Assembly: GCF_003415675.1 (NCBI RefSeq)
Contig: NZ_QFZK01000002.1
Coordinates: 372,001-436,000 of the forward strand
Direction: 5' to 3'
DNA from: Rhodoferax lacus
GTDB lineage: Bacteria > Pseudomonadota > Gammaproteobacteria > Burkholderiales > Burkholderiaceae_C
DNA length: 64,000 bases
Below, piece after piece: positions 1 to 8,129 of the stretch. The notes below the pieces were generated by a model. It searched no databases and was not told the origin of the DNA. It worked only from the letters and a program-made list of their open reading frames with translations. The position numbers were made by a program, and so were the translations under genes. Within the stretch, counting starts at the first letter, position 1. Each line of letters opens with the position of its first letter.

Positions 1-184
1 CCGCTTTCTTTTTTAATTGTTGCGCGACGACTTCCTGCACCGAGGCGTGGGCAATGCGGCGGTGGCCGCCAGCGGTCTTCCAGCTTTTGAGCAAACCGCG
101 TTCCACCCATTGCTGCGCGGTGGGTACTGAAATGCCCAGAAGCGTGGCCGCCTCACGCGTGGTCAGATAATTTTCCAGACTCAT
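1..184 (-). CDS. Excisionase-type HTH regulator, N-terminal part (runs off left edge)
   Basis: Sixty-one codons are visible from an ATG at 182-184. They encode a MerR/excisionase-type winged HTH with TTREAATLLGIS as the helix-turn-helix and GLLKSWKTAGGHRR as the conserved wing. The same wing signature is in the HTH-receiver protein at 2260-2886 (GLLQAWKTAGGHRR), so the two are paralogues and may bind similar DNA. The missing C-terminus may be a receiver domain, but that is inference. The start lies 32 bases inside the 3' end of the sensor kinase gene, which suggests translational coupling and a shared operon. The lysine-rich run after the HTH looks like a linker. Confidence 0.8.
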   Translation of the reverse strand, partial: MSLENYLTTREAATLLGISVPTAQQWVERGLLKSWKTAGGHRRIAHASVQEVVAQQLKKKA

Positions 185-2246
185 GGCTTCTTGCTTCTTC
201 GGGTAAGACGATGGTGAACTGGCTGCCTTCACCGGGTGCGCTGATGATGGAAATGCTGCCGTGGTGGTGTTCCACAATTTCCTTGGCGATGCTCATGCCA
301 AGGCCTGTGCCCGGCAGGCGCCCGGAGGTGTCGGCACGGTAAAAGCGGGCAAATACCTTGCTGCATTGTTCGGGTGTCATGCCGATGCCGTGGTCGCTGA
401 TGCGTATGGCCACGCGCGGGGTTGTGTCCTTATCGGACAGCCGTTCAACCTCAATCCGCACAGCACCGCCTTCGGGCGAATATTTGTAGGCATTCGAGAG
501 CAGATTCAGCAGCGCCTGGCGCAGCTTGCCCGCATCTGCCAGGAGGGTGATGGCCTGGGCCGGCATTTCCAGCTCGGGCTGCGCACGCCCGGCCGGGCAT
601 TGGAAGGACTTGGCCATGTCGGTCAACATGGTCTGCAGGTTGATGGGCAGGTACTTGAAGTCCTTGCCCCGGCGCGCCTCAATGCGTGCCAGGTCCAGCA
701 GTTCGTTGAGGATGTCCACCATCAGGCGCGATTGCTTGTGGATGATGCCCAGAAATTCCTGCCGGGATTCTGTGTCCACATCCTGCGTGAGCAGCACTTC
801 GGAAAACCCGAAGATGCTGGCCATGGGGGTGCGCAACTCGTGGGCTGCGGTGGCCAGGAATTCACTCTTGAGAACCTCCACCTCGATTTCCTTGGTGATG
901 TCCCGCACATGCAGAAGCTGCGAAATGGTGCCCGTGTCGCTCAGACGTAGCTGCAGCATCAGGGTGCGTTGGCCAGAGTCTTTGAGCTCTATGGTTTCCA
1001 CGGCATTGGCCGGATTGCTTTCGGCTTTGCGGCGCATGGCCGACAGGCCACCAAAGCGCGCCGATGTTTCGCACTGCTCGGCCAGCCAGGCGGAAAAATC
1101 ACGGGCTTCCATGCCTTCGAGCGTCAGGGCACCCAGACCGGTCAAATGCCGGAAGGCCGGGTTGACGAACTTCACGCACTGGTTACGGTCGAAGGACACA
1201 AAGCCGTCGGGGCTGAGGTCAAACACGGCGTCGAGTTGCTCCTTGCGCTCGCGGATTTGCGCCTGTGCCTGTAGCCTGGCATTGGCATCGCGGCGCAGCA
1301 ACCACAGGTAGCGGCTCAGGCCGCCTGCCAAAGCCAGTATCAGCAGCGACACCAGCCCGGCCTGCAGGTACAGCGCCTGCGCGGCTTGCTCCTGGTTGGC
1401 CATCAGGAAGCGCATGTCCACGCCGGCCATCACCACCATGTCGGTTTTCGGCATGGTGCGGTAGTAAAACAGCCGCTCTACATCGTCCACCACGGAATGC
1501 TGGATGTAGCTGCCAAAGGGCTTTTCGTGAATCCGTTGCGCAAACAAAATGGAGCGTGAGGCGTCGGTGCCAAACTCGGTTTTGTCTCCCACGCGGCGGG
1601 CCCGTGCGATGCCGTCCTGACCATAAAGCGCCGTCAAGCCGCCAGGCCCCAGGTTCAGCTCGCCATAGAAGTTGGTGAAGTAGGTCGGGTCTATGGACAG
1701 CACCACCACGCCGCCAAAGCTGCCATCGGAATTGTTGATGCGCCGCGTCAGCTGAATCGACTGCTTGCCCGAGGCCCGCCCGATGACCGGCTTGGATACA
1801 TACAACTGCCCGCTGTCCTGGTGCACATGCACCTTGAAGTGCTCTCGGTCCGACAGGTCCGGATGGGTGGCAATGGGCAGGCTGGAGAGGGTGTAAATGC
1901 CTTTGGCATCAATGATGCCGATCTGGTTGAAAATTTCCGCATCAATCACACCCTGCCTTGTCAGGGCCGCCAGATCCAGCCGTGAGCCCAGATCCTGGTA
2001 GCGCGACTGCACAAAGCGTATGACCTGGTCGGCACTGCGAAAGGTGCGTACAGCGTGTTCCTGGCTCAGCCGGGTGAGATTGGACAGATCGCGTTCGGCG
2101 GACTGGATTTCACGCTGGCGTCCCTCGGTTACCAGCCCATAGACATGGGCACAGGTCAGCAAGCACAGCAGGACGGTCGCGGTCCACAACAAGATGAGCA
2201 CGGTGTGGTGCCGTGACTCCAGGTCACCCAAGGGAAATTTGCGCAT
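153..2246 (-). CDS. Membrane PAS sensor histidine kinase
   Basis: A transmembrane sensor kinase of about 697 residues. It has an N-terminal membrane segment (HTVLILLWTATVLLCLL), a periplasmic Cache/PDC-like sensor of about 250 residues, a second membrane segment (LVSLLILALAGGL) and a PAS domain (VFDLSPDGFVSFDRN). The HisKA box is FLATAAHELRTPMASI with the phospho-accepting His. The ATPase has its N box (NLLSNAYKYSPEGG) and G boxes (DHGIGM, GTGLGMSIAKEI). There is no receiver, so phosphate probably passes to the HTH-receiver protein encoded 13 bases upstream and perhaps to the HTH protein overlapping its 3' end. I chose the ATG at 2246. An in-frame TTG at 2312 would overlap the upstream gene by 53 bases and add an uncharacteristic leader. 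Confidence 0.9.
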   Translation of the reverse strand: MRKFPLGDLESRHHTVLILLWTATVLLCLLTCAHVYGLVTEGRQREIQSAERDLSNLTRLSQEHAVRTFRSADQVIRFVQSRYQDLGSRLDLAALTRQGVIDAEIFNQIGIIDAKGIYTLSSLPIATHPDLSDREHFKVHVHQDSGQLYVSKPVIGRASGKQSIQLTRRINNSDGSFGGVVVLSIDPTYFTNFYGELNLGPGGLTALYGQDGIARARRVGDKTEFGTDASRSILFAQRIHEKPFGSYIQHSVVDDVERLFYYRTMPKTDMVVMAGVDMRFLMANQEQAAQALYLQAGLVSLLILALAGGLSRYLWLLRRDANARLQAQAQIRERKEQLDAVFDLSPDGFVSFDRNQCVKFVNPAFRHLTGLGALTLEGMEARDFSAWLAEQCETSARFGGLSAMRRKAESNPANAVETIELKDSGQRTLMLQLRLSDTGTISQLLHVRDITKEIEVEVLKSEFLATAAHELRTPMASIFGFSEVLLTQDVDTESRQEFLGIIHKQSRLMVDILNELLDLARIEARRGKDFKYLPINLQTMLTDMAKSFQCPAGRAQPELEMPAQAITLLADAGKLRQALLNLLSNAYKYSPEGGAVRIEVERLSDKDTTPRVAIRISDHGIGMTPEQCSKVFARFYRADTSGRLPGTGLGMSIAKEIVEHHHGSISIISAPGEGSQFTIVLPEEARSHESGKLSDHA

Positions 2247-2259
2247 GAGGGAGCCGTGT

Positions 2260-2886
2260 CTAGAGGTTCGCGTAACCCAGCCGTTTGCGGCTGATGGTGA
2301 TCTCGGCTGCAATCTGCTGCAGCCGCTCGAAGGGCACGGGCTTGCTCAAGACTTCAATGCCGTCCGGCAGGCCACCTTGTGCTTCGATGGCCGTGCGGTC
2401 CAGGCCTGACACCACCACCATGCGGGTGCCGCTCGCTTCGGGAATTTTTTGCAGGGCCCGCAGCATGGCAAAGCCATCAATCCCGGGCATGCGCAGGTCG
2501 GTGATCAGCAGGTCCGGGCAGGTGCGTCCCATGGTCAGCAGGGCGGCAAAGCCATTGCTGTTCAACTCCACGCTGGGTGCCATGGGCCAGGCGGCGATCT
2601 TTGCCTTGTAAAGGCGCAAGAGGCTGGAGTCATCTTCCACCACCAGCACGCTCAGCCGCTGTCCGGTCTGGGGCGCCTCTGTTGGCTGGGGCAGGTCTGG
2701 CGCAGAAGAGGGTGCTTTGTGCAACAAGCCTTCCACCGACTCCCGTATGACGCGCCTGTGGCCACCGGCTGTTTTCCAGGCCTGCAACAAGCCGCTTTCC
2801 ACCCACAATTGCACGGTGCCAACCGACACGCCCAAGCGTGTGGCGGCCTCCTTTGTGGTGCAAAATGATTTTTCAATAACGGGCAT
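2260..2886 (-). CDS. Response regulator: excisionase-type HTH fused to a C-terminal receiver
   Basis: 208 residues. Residues ~8-55 are a MerR/excisionase HTH (CTTKEAATRLGVSVGTVQLW, then the WKTAGGHRR wing). Residues ~75-200 are a CheY-like receiver with the acidic pair (VVEDDSS), the phospho-acceptor Asp in LLITDLRMPGIDG, and the switch Ser and Lys in VVVSG and LSKPVP. This is the reverse of the common receiver-first order, and the DNA-binding domain is of the excisionase type rather than OmpR or NarL. It is probably the cognate regulator of the sensor kinase that starts 13 bases downstream. The ATG at 2886 lies 28 bases from a perfect palindrome that is a candidate autoregulatory site. Target genes are unknown. 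Confidence 0.88.
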   Translation of the reverse strand: MPVIEKSFCTTKEAATRLGVSVGTVQLWVESGLLQAWKTAGGHRRVIRESVEGLLHKAPSSAPDLPQPTEAPQTGQRLSVLVVEDDSSLLRLYKAKIAAWPMAPSVELNSNGFAALLTMGRTCPDLLITDLRMPGIDGFAMLRALQKIPEASGTRMVVVSGLDRTAIEAQGGLPDGIEVLSKPVPFERLQQIAAEITISRKRLGYANL

Positions 2887-2913
2887 GGGGATGTACCTGC
2901 ATGTAACTTTGGG

Positions 2914-2932
2914 AATACATCAAAAATGTATT
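2914..2932. promoter_or_regulatory. Candidate operator palindrome AATACAT-N5-ATGTATT
   Basis: Perfect 7-bp inverted repeat with a 5-bp centre in the divergent region between the HTH-receiver gene (start 2886) and the hybrid kinase. It sits just upstream of the -35 hexamer at 2945. Two further ATGTA half-motifs lie at 2891 and 2901. Position and symmetry suit a dimeric regulator, and the HTH-receiver protein is the obvious candidate. The binding partner is inferred. Confidence 0.45.
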
Positions 2933-2944
2933 TATTGTTGAATT

Positions 2945-2974
2945 TTGACACTTTTTGCCACTTTTGGCGATAAT
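2945..2974 (+). promoter_or_regulatory. Sigma-70 promoter of the hybrid kinase gene
   Basis: A perfect -35 TTGACA (2945-2950), an 18-bp spacer and -10 GATAAT (2969-2974) predict transcription from about 2981. The reading frame of the kinase is open back to the TTG inside this -35 box. The promoter therefore argues that translation starts later, at TTG 3008. Confidence 0.7.
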
Positions 2975-3007
2975 CAAACCAACAAATATACGATCAGGGT
3001 AGAAATT

Positions 3008-6000
3008 TTGAATTACGTGGTACTCACCAACGCGGCTGTTTCGCTGTTCGGCGGGCTGTGCCTGCTGTCGATTTGGCAGATGGACCGCACCCAGCTCTTT
3101 GCCAAGAACATCGCACTGGCGCAGTTGTGCAACCTGGCTGGGGTGATGTCCTACATCGCTTGGCGCAGTGCCAGTCCTGTGCTGCAGGACGTGGGTCTGG
3201 GCGGCATTGCCCTCTTCAGTGCAGCCGTTTTCAGTTTCGGCACGCGTGCCTTGTTGCAGCTTGCGGGCAAAGCCGTGGGCCAGGTCTGGCAGGCCGCGGC
3301 CTTTGTGCTCCTGGGACTCACCTACGCCATTCTGGTGGTCAATGGCTTGCAGCATATTTACGGCTGGCTCAACACGCTGATCTACCTGGGTGTGGGGCTG
3401 TACGGCCTGCGCCTTCTGTGGGCACATGCCTGGCCCGAGCGTTTGGCAGCGGCCATCATCGCCTTGCTGGGTTTGAATTTTTTGCATGTCGCCCTGCTGG
3501 GTGAAGCTGGGCTGACTGAGCAACTCGCCATCGGCACGGTGCTGCGTGTTGTCCTGTTTCTGGTGTTTGCCATTTCCGCGGTGGAGCGCACCCGGGCCCT
3601 GTCCGAGCGCATGCGCCAGCGCTTTGAACAGCTCAGTGAAAACTCCTTCCAGGGCATCCTGATCGCTGATGAGCAGAGTGTGCTGTATGCCAACGGCGCT
3701 TCGCGGCGCATCCTGGGCCCGGAGATTTTTGAAAGCACAGAGTCTCCCAGCCTGCAAAGGCTCATTGCCCTGAAGTTGTTGACCCTGCAGGAACTGTCGG
3801 AAATGACCCAGGGTGGTCAGCCCTTTTCCGAGATCCAGCGTGACGCCCTGCGCGCCGATGGAACTGCCATTCATGTGCGGATGTCGAGCTGGCTGACCCA
3901 GTGGGACGGCAAGCCGGCAGTCCACATCCTGCTGTTGGACGATACCGGGCGCCACCTGGCCAAGCAGCAGGTGGCGGCCGGGCAGGCCGAGCTGGAAAAG
4001 CAGCGGATTGAATTTGTCGAGCGCTCCAAGAACGCACTGATAAAAACCAACGCCGAGTTGGAGATGCGCGTGATGCAAAGAACCCAGGCGCTGGAGCAGG
4101 CCAACCTGGCCAAGAGCCGGTTCCTGGCCAATATGTCGCACGAGATCCGCACGCCCATGAATGTCATCCTGGGCCTGTTGCAGCTCCTGCGCGGAACGCC
4201 GCTGTCCTCGCTGCAATTGGACTACTCCGACAAGGCAGAGAGTGCGGCCAAGTCGCTTTTGGGCCTGCTCAATGACATCCTGGATTTCTCCAAGATCGAT
4301 GCCGGCAAGATGGAGCTCGACATCCAGCCCTTCGAGCCCGAACGCCTGATGCGCGACCTGTCGGTGATTCTGTCGGGCAGTACGTCGGACAAGCCGGTGG
4401 AGTTGCTGTTCGATCTGGATGCGGCCATGCCCGCAGCTGTGATGGGCGACTCCATGCGCCTGCTGCAGGTGCTGATCAACCTTTGCTCCAACGCTGTGAA
4501 GTTCACACCTGAAGGTGTGGTGATTGTGAAATGCAGCGTGCAGGGCTCCACCGCGACCGAGGTGACCCTGCGCTTTGCCGTGCAGGACACCGGCATCGGC
4601 ATTGCGTCAGAAAACCAGCGGCATATTTTTGATGTGTTTTCGCAGGCAGAGGCCTCCACCACACGGCGCTTTGGCGGCACCGGGCTGGGCCTGTCCATCT
4701 GCAAGCGCCTGCTGGACCTGATGGGCAGCACCCTGACGCTGGAAAGCACCGAAGGCCAGGGCAGCCATTTTCATTTCGACCTCCAGTTGCCCCTGGCAGA
4801 TCGTGTGGTGGAAAGCGTCGCAGTGCCACGACAGCCCCAGGCCGGGCCGCTCTCGGTGCTGGTGGTGGATGACAACGCCCAGGCCTTGCGCCTGATCAGC
4901 GCCATGACTTCCAGCCTGGGCTGGGATGTGGATGGCGCCCAAAGCGGCCGCCAGGCCATTGGCCTGGTCCAGGACCGCCTGGCTTCTGGCCACGGTCCGC
5001 ACCATGTGGTCTTCATTGACTGGGAGATGGACGGGCTGGATGGCTGGCAAACCCTGGAGCGCCTGGAGAGCCTGTACCCGCCGGGGCAATCACCGGTGGT
5101 GGTGATGGTCAGCTCGCATGGGCGTGAGCGCCTGAACCAGCGCAGCGAGCGCGAGCTGTCGCAGTTGTCGGCCTACCTGATCAAGCCGGTGACCTCGGCC
5201 ATGCTGGCCGAGGCCGTGGACTGCGCCTTCCAGGGGCGCGGCAATTTGCGCGCCTCCCCGCGTGCGCCGGTGCTCCGCAAGACCCGGCTGGATGGCATGC
5301 GCATCCTGTTGGTGGAAGACAACCCGCTGAACCAGCTGGTGGCACGCGAGTTGTTGCGCGCCGAAGGGGCGATGGTGGAAACGGCAGACCACGGACGTGC
5401 CGGCGTGGAGGCAGTGGCGCAGGCCACCGTGCCCTTTGATGTGGTGCTGATGGACATGCAAATGCCGGTGATGGATGGCTGCACGGCAACGCGCGCCATT
5501 CGCCGCATGCTGGACGGCACGCCCCTGCCGGTGATTGCGATGACAGCCAACACCATGCAGTCAGACCGCGATGCCTGTATCGCGGCAGGCATGAATGACC
5601 ATGTGGGCAAACCCTTTGACATCACCTACCTGATCGAGGTGCTGCGCCGGCACACCGGCCGTATTTCAGAACAGGAGCAGCGCCTGCATGCAAGCGCTGC
5701 ACCGGCGCCGCTCGTGCCCGAAAATTCCATCGCCTGGCAAGTGGCGTTGCAGGACATGGGTGGCGACCAGGACCTCTTCCTGCAGGTGCTGGGCGCCTAT
5801 TTGCAGGAACTGCCCCTGCTGCCTGACCAGTTGGCGGTATGCCTGCAGACGGCTGACCGAAAATCGGCCCATCGCATGGTGCACACGTTCAAGGGCATTT
5901 CGGCCACGGTGGGTGCCAAGGCCATGGCGGCACAGGCCTTGCTGCTGGAGCAAGAGCTCAAGGACCCGCAGTCCGATCTGGCTTCCCTGACCAGCCTGCC

Positions 6001-6076
6001 GTCTTTTCTGAAAGAACTGCAGCACGCCCAAGCCGAGCTGGCGCTGGTGCAGGCCGGGATGGTCGGGTCGGTCTGA
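3008..6076 (+). CDS. Hybrid sensor histidine kinase (7TM-PAS-HisKA-HATPase-REC-REC-HPt)
   Basis: About 1022 residues from TTG 3008. Residues 1-200 hold roughly seven hydrophobic segments with short loops, a membrane-embedded sensor of MASE or 7TM type. A PAS domain (~205-330) and a coiled coil (~335-365) follow. The HisKA His is near residue 378 in [14 protein letters not shown]. The ATPase carries NLCSNAVKFTPEG and GGTGLGLSICK. Receiver 1 (~615-735) has its Asp in FIDWEMDGLDG, and receiver 2 (~763-880) in LMDMQMPVMDG. The HPt domain (~905-1010) has its His near 959 in MVHTFKGISATVG. All relay residues look intact, so the full His-Asp-His relay may be intramolecular. The output protein is not obvious. 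The divergent HTH-receiver gene shares the upstream region. The ATG-less start rests on the promoter position and is the least certain point. Confidence 0.9.
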   Translation: MNYVVLTNAAVSLFGGLCLLSIWQMDRTQLFAKNIALAQLCNLAGVMSYIAWRSASPVLQDVGLGGIALFSAAVFSFGTRALLQLAGKAVGQVWQAAAFVLLGLTYAILVVNGLQHIYGWLNTLIYLGVGLYGLRLLWAHAWPERLAAAIIALLGLNFLHVALLGEAGLTEQLAIGTVLRVVLFLVFAISAVERTRALSERMRQRFEQLSENSFQGILIADEQSVLYANGASRRILGPEIFESTESPSLQRLIALKLLTLQELSEMTQGGQPFSEIQRDALRADGTAIHVRMSSWLTQWDGKPAVHILLLDDTGRHLAKQQVAAGQAELEKQRIEFVERSKNALIKTNAELEMRVMQRTQALEQANLAKSRFLANMSHEIRTPMNVILGLLQLLRGTPLSSLQLDYSDKAESAAKSLLGLLNDILDFSKIDAGKMELDIQPFEPERLMRDLSVILSGSTSDKPVELLFDLDAAMPAAVMGDSMRLLQVLINLCSNAVKFTPEGVVIVKCSVQGSTATEVTLRFAVQDTGIGIASENQRHIFDVFSQAEASTTRRFGGTGLGLSICKRLLDLMGSTLTLESTEGQGSHFHFDLQLPLADRVVESVAVPRQPQAGPLSVLVVDDNAQALRLISAMTSSLGWDVDGAQSGRQAIGLVQDRLASGHGPHHVVFIDWEMDGLDGWQTLERLESLYPPGQSPVVVMVSSHGRERLNQRSERELSQLSAYLIKPVTSAMLAEAVDCAFQGRGNLRASPRAPVLRKTRLDGMRILLVEDNPLNQLVARELLRAEGAMVETADHGRAGVEAVAQATVPFDVVLMDMQMPVMDGCTATRAIRRMLDGTPLPVIAMTANTMQSDRDACIAAGMNDHVGKPFDITYLIEVLRRHTGRISEQEQRLHASAAPAPLVPENSIAWQVALQDMGGDQDLFLQVLGAYLQELPLLPDQLAVCLQTADRKSAHRMVHTFKGISATVGAKAMAAQALLLEQELKDPQSDLASLTSLPSFLKELQHAQAELALVQAGMVGSV

Positions 6077-6091
6077 TTCCCTGCAGCGCTT

Positions 6092-6844
6092 CTACCTGAG
6101 CTGGGCCAGCGCCCGCAGGCGCAGATGCGCGGCATCTTCCCAGTCCGGCGGCACCGAGTGCTTGGCATTCACATAGTGGTTGCTGAACACATCCAGATAG
6201 GTCTCCAGCGTGTCGGCCGCATGCTGCTCACCAGCCATGGCCAGGCACAGCGCGCCCACTTCGGAAGTGCACAGGTGCTCATCGCGCTTGGAGCGGCGCA
6301 ACCGGTAGCGTGACAAGGCCTCGGGCTGCAGGCTGAGCACGGGCAGGTGGTTGAGGTAGGGGCTCTTGCGGAACATCTTGCAGGCCTCGGACCAGGTGGC
6401 ATCGAGCAGAATGAAAAGCGGCTTCTTGTGGGGAGTTGGCAGCAGCTCGGTGACCACGCGCTCGGGGGGCGCGAACTCGGCGGGAAACACCACATAGGCC
6501 TGCCACTGCGGATCGGCCAGCAGCTCCAGCAGCTTGGGGTCGACCGTGGTGCGCGCCCAGCCAAAGGCTGTGGTGTCACCCACCACGTCGGCAATCAGCC
6601 AGCCGGTGTTGCTGGGTTTGAGCGGCTCGATGTCGCACATGATCAGGCACATGCCGGCCTGTGTGGCCACCACCGGGCGCAGCGCGCACAGGCAGTGGCT
6701 GAAGATCACACGGCAGCCGGGGCAGCGCGGCGCGCGCGAGCCACGGGCAATAAAGGGCTTGGCACTGCGCGCCAGGCGCGTGGCGCGCAGGCGGTCTACC
6801 GCGTGGCGTGGGGGGGCTGCCGTGTCCGGCTCGGGCAGGCTCAC
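6092..6844 (-). CDS. DTW-domain tRNA-uridine aminocarboxypropyltransferase (TapT/YfiP family)
   Basis: 250 residues. The DTW family transfers a 3-amino-3-carboxypropyl group from S-adenosylmethionine to uridine, giving acp3U in tRNA. Visible features are an N-terminal Cys cluster that may bind zinc (RCPGCRVIFSHCLCAL), the family core LIMCDIEPLKPSNTG, the DTW-like motif in the form LLDATWSEACKMFRKSP, and the C-terminal RLRRSKRDEHLCTSEVGAL. The start is a GTG whose bases overlap the TGA of the patatin gene (GTGA), so the two are translationally coupled. It converges on the hybrid kinase gene with only 15 bases between stops. The family call is firm. The exact modified position is not visible from sequence. 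Confidence 0.85.
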   Translation of the reverse strand: MSLPEPDTAAPPRHAVDRLRATRLARSAKPFIARGSRAPRCPGCRVIFSHCLCALRPVVATQAGMCLIMCDIEPLKPSNTGWLIADVVGDTTAFGWARTTVDPKLLELLADPQWQAYVVFPAEFAPPERVVTELLPTPHKKPLFILLDATWSEACKMFRKSPYLNHLPVLSLQPEALSRYRLRRSKRDEHLCTSEVGALCLAMAGEQHAADTLETYLDVFSNHYVNAKHSVPPDWEDAAHLRLRALAQLR

Positions 6845-7968
6845 TGAAAATGCGTGGCGCGCACATCACGTGCAGCCAGCGCTTTGCCGATGCGGGTCAG
6901 GCTTTCCATATGGGCCACCGAATCAATCATCTGCACATCGGCGGCTGCAATGTCGGAAAGCCCCAGGCCCGCCAGGCCGCGCTCGGTGAGGTCCACGTTG
7001 TAGCGCACGTAGTCAAACAGCTTGGTGCCGCCCGGTGCGGGCACGCCCACCATGTCGCCCAGGTTCTTGTCCATGGGCTGGCCGTGGTGGCACACGCCAA
7101 ACAGGCGGCACAGGAAGTCCTGCTCGATCACGCTGGAGAGAATCAGCGAGGCCGGCAACACCGTGGCGTCGTACACCAGGTTGATGTCGTTGGAGCGCAG
7201 GTCCTTGCGGCTGTGCGGTGCCAGGCCCGTGCCCACCGACACCAGCTCCAGGGAACCGGGGCCGGTCTTCCAGTTCATGCCGTAGGGGGCGGCGGTGGCG
7301 TGGATCACAGCCTGGAACGCCGGGTTGCAATACGAGGACACCGAGCCGTCAATGAACACCAGCTCGCGCCCACCGACGGTGACCACCTCGGGCGGGAAGA
7401 ACGAGGGGGCGGCGGCACTGGCGCGCACCAACTGCCACAGGGGCAGGTCAAGCTGGCGGTCGCCACGCACCTCGGCGTTGTACGGGCTTTGCGGGTTGTT
7501 GGTCAGGGTCCAGGTTTCATCGGCATTGCTGTTGCGCACAATCATCATCAGCATGCAGCGCAGTTTGGCACTGCCCAGATGCGTGTCCACGCCAAAGACG
7601 CTGCGCAACTCCTCAGAGAGCATCTCGTCCTTGTACTTGTACTTGAAGCGCTCGTAAAAGTGCGAGTGCGCAAACATCCGGGAGCCACTGTCCAGGTAGA
7701 AACTGCGGATCTGGTCGCACGACAGGCCCAGGCTGACGGCCGTGGCAATGATGGCGCCGGTGCTGGTGCCCGCCACCATGTCAAAGTGGTCGGCCAGCAC
7801 CAGGTCGGGCTTGCCATAGCGCTCGCGCAGCAGGGCCTCGATCGCGCTGAGCACCTCCACGGCAATCAGGCCGCGTATGCCGCCACCGTCGATGCTGAGG
7901 ATGCGGTGACAGTCGCTCGCCTTGGCTGCGGAGCCGGCCTCTGCAGGGTGGAGTGTGGTGTCGTTCAT
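6841..7968 (-). CDS. Patatin-like phospholipase
   Basis: 375 residues from ATG 7968. The open frame extends upstream, but that part overlaps the divergent region and shows no family features. Patatin signatures are present in order: the oxyanion loop [10 protein letters not shown], the nucleophile serine in [11 protein letters not shown], and the catalytic Asp in [12 protein letters not shown]. These form the Ser-Asp dyad of patatin lipid acyl hydrolases, which cleave acyl chains from phospholipids or other lipids. No signal peptide or type V secretion barrel is present, so a cytoplasmic or membrane-surface role is likely. It is the first gene of a two-gene unit with the DTW enzyme. The functional reason for pairing a lipase with a tRNA modifier is not evident. 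Confidence 0.88.
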   Translation of the reverse strand: MNDTTLHPAEAGSAAKASDCHRILSIDGGGIRGLIAVEVLSAIEALLRERYGKPDLVLADHFDMVAGTSTGAIIATAVSLGLSCDQIRSFYLDSGSRMFAHSHFYERFKYKYKDEMLSEELRSVFGVDTHLGSAKLRCMLMMIVRNSNADETWTLTNNPQSPYNAEVRGDRQLDLPLWQLVRASAAAPSFFPPEVVTVGGRELVFIDGSVSSYCNPAFQAVIHATAAPYGMNWKTGPGSLELVSVGTGLAPHSRKDLRSNDINLVYDATVLPASLILSSVIEQDFLCRLFGVCHHGQPMDKNLGDMVGVPAPGGTKLFDYVRYNVDLTERGLAGLGLSDIAAADVQMIDSVAHMESLTRIGKALAARDVRATHFQ

Positions 7969-8129
7969 GGTGCGCTTTATTTTGGAAGGTGTGGGCTGTC
8001 TCTGGCATGAAGCTTGCACGCCGGACAAGCAGTTCGCTGCTTCCCTTTGCACGCTGCCATTGTCACCCGCTGCAGCACTGCCAGGCAGTCTATAGTGATA
8101 CGCCAGATACAAATAAAGTGAGTCGTTGC

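Noticed and set aside
7953-8129. 5' extension of the first chemoreceptor
   Set aside because: Overlaps the patatin start on the other strand and carries Cys/Trp-rich sequence unlike a receptor N-terminus.
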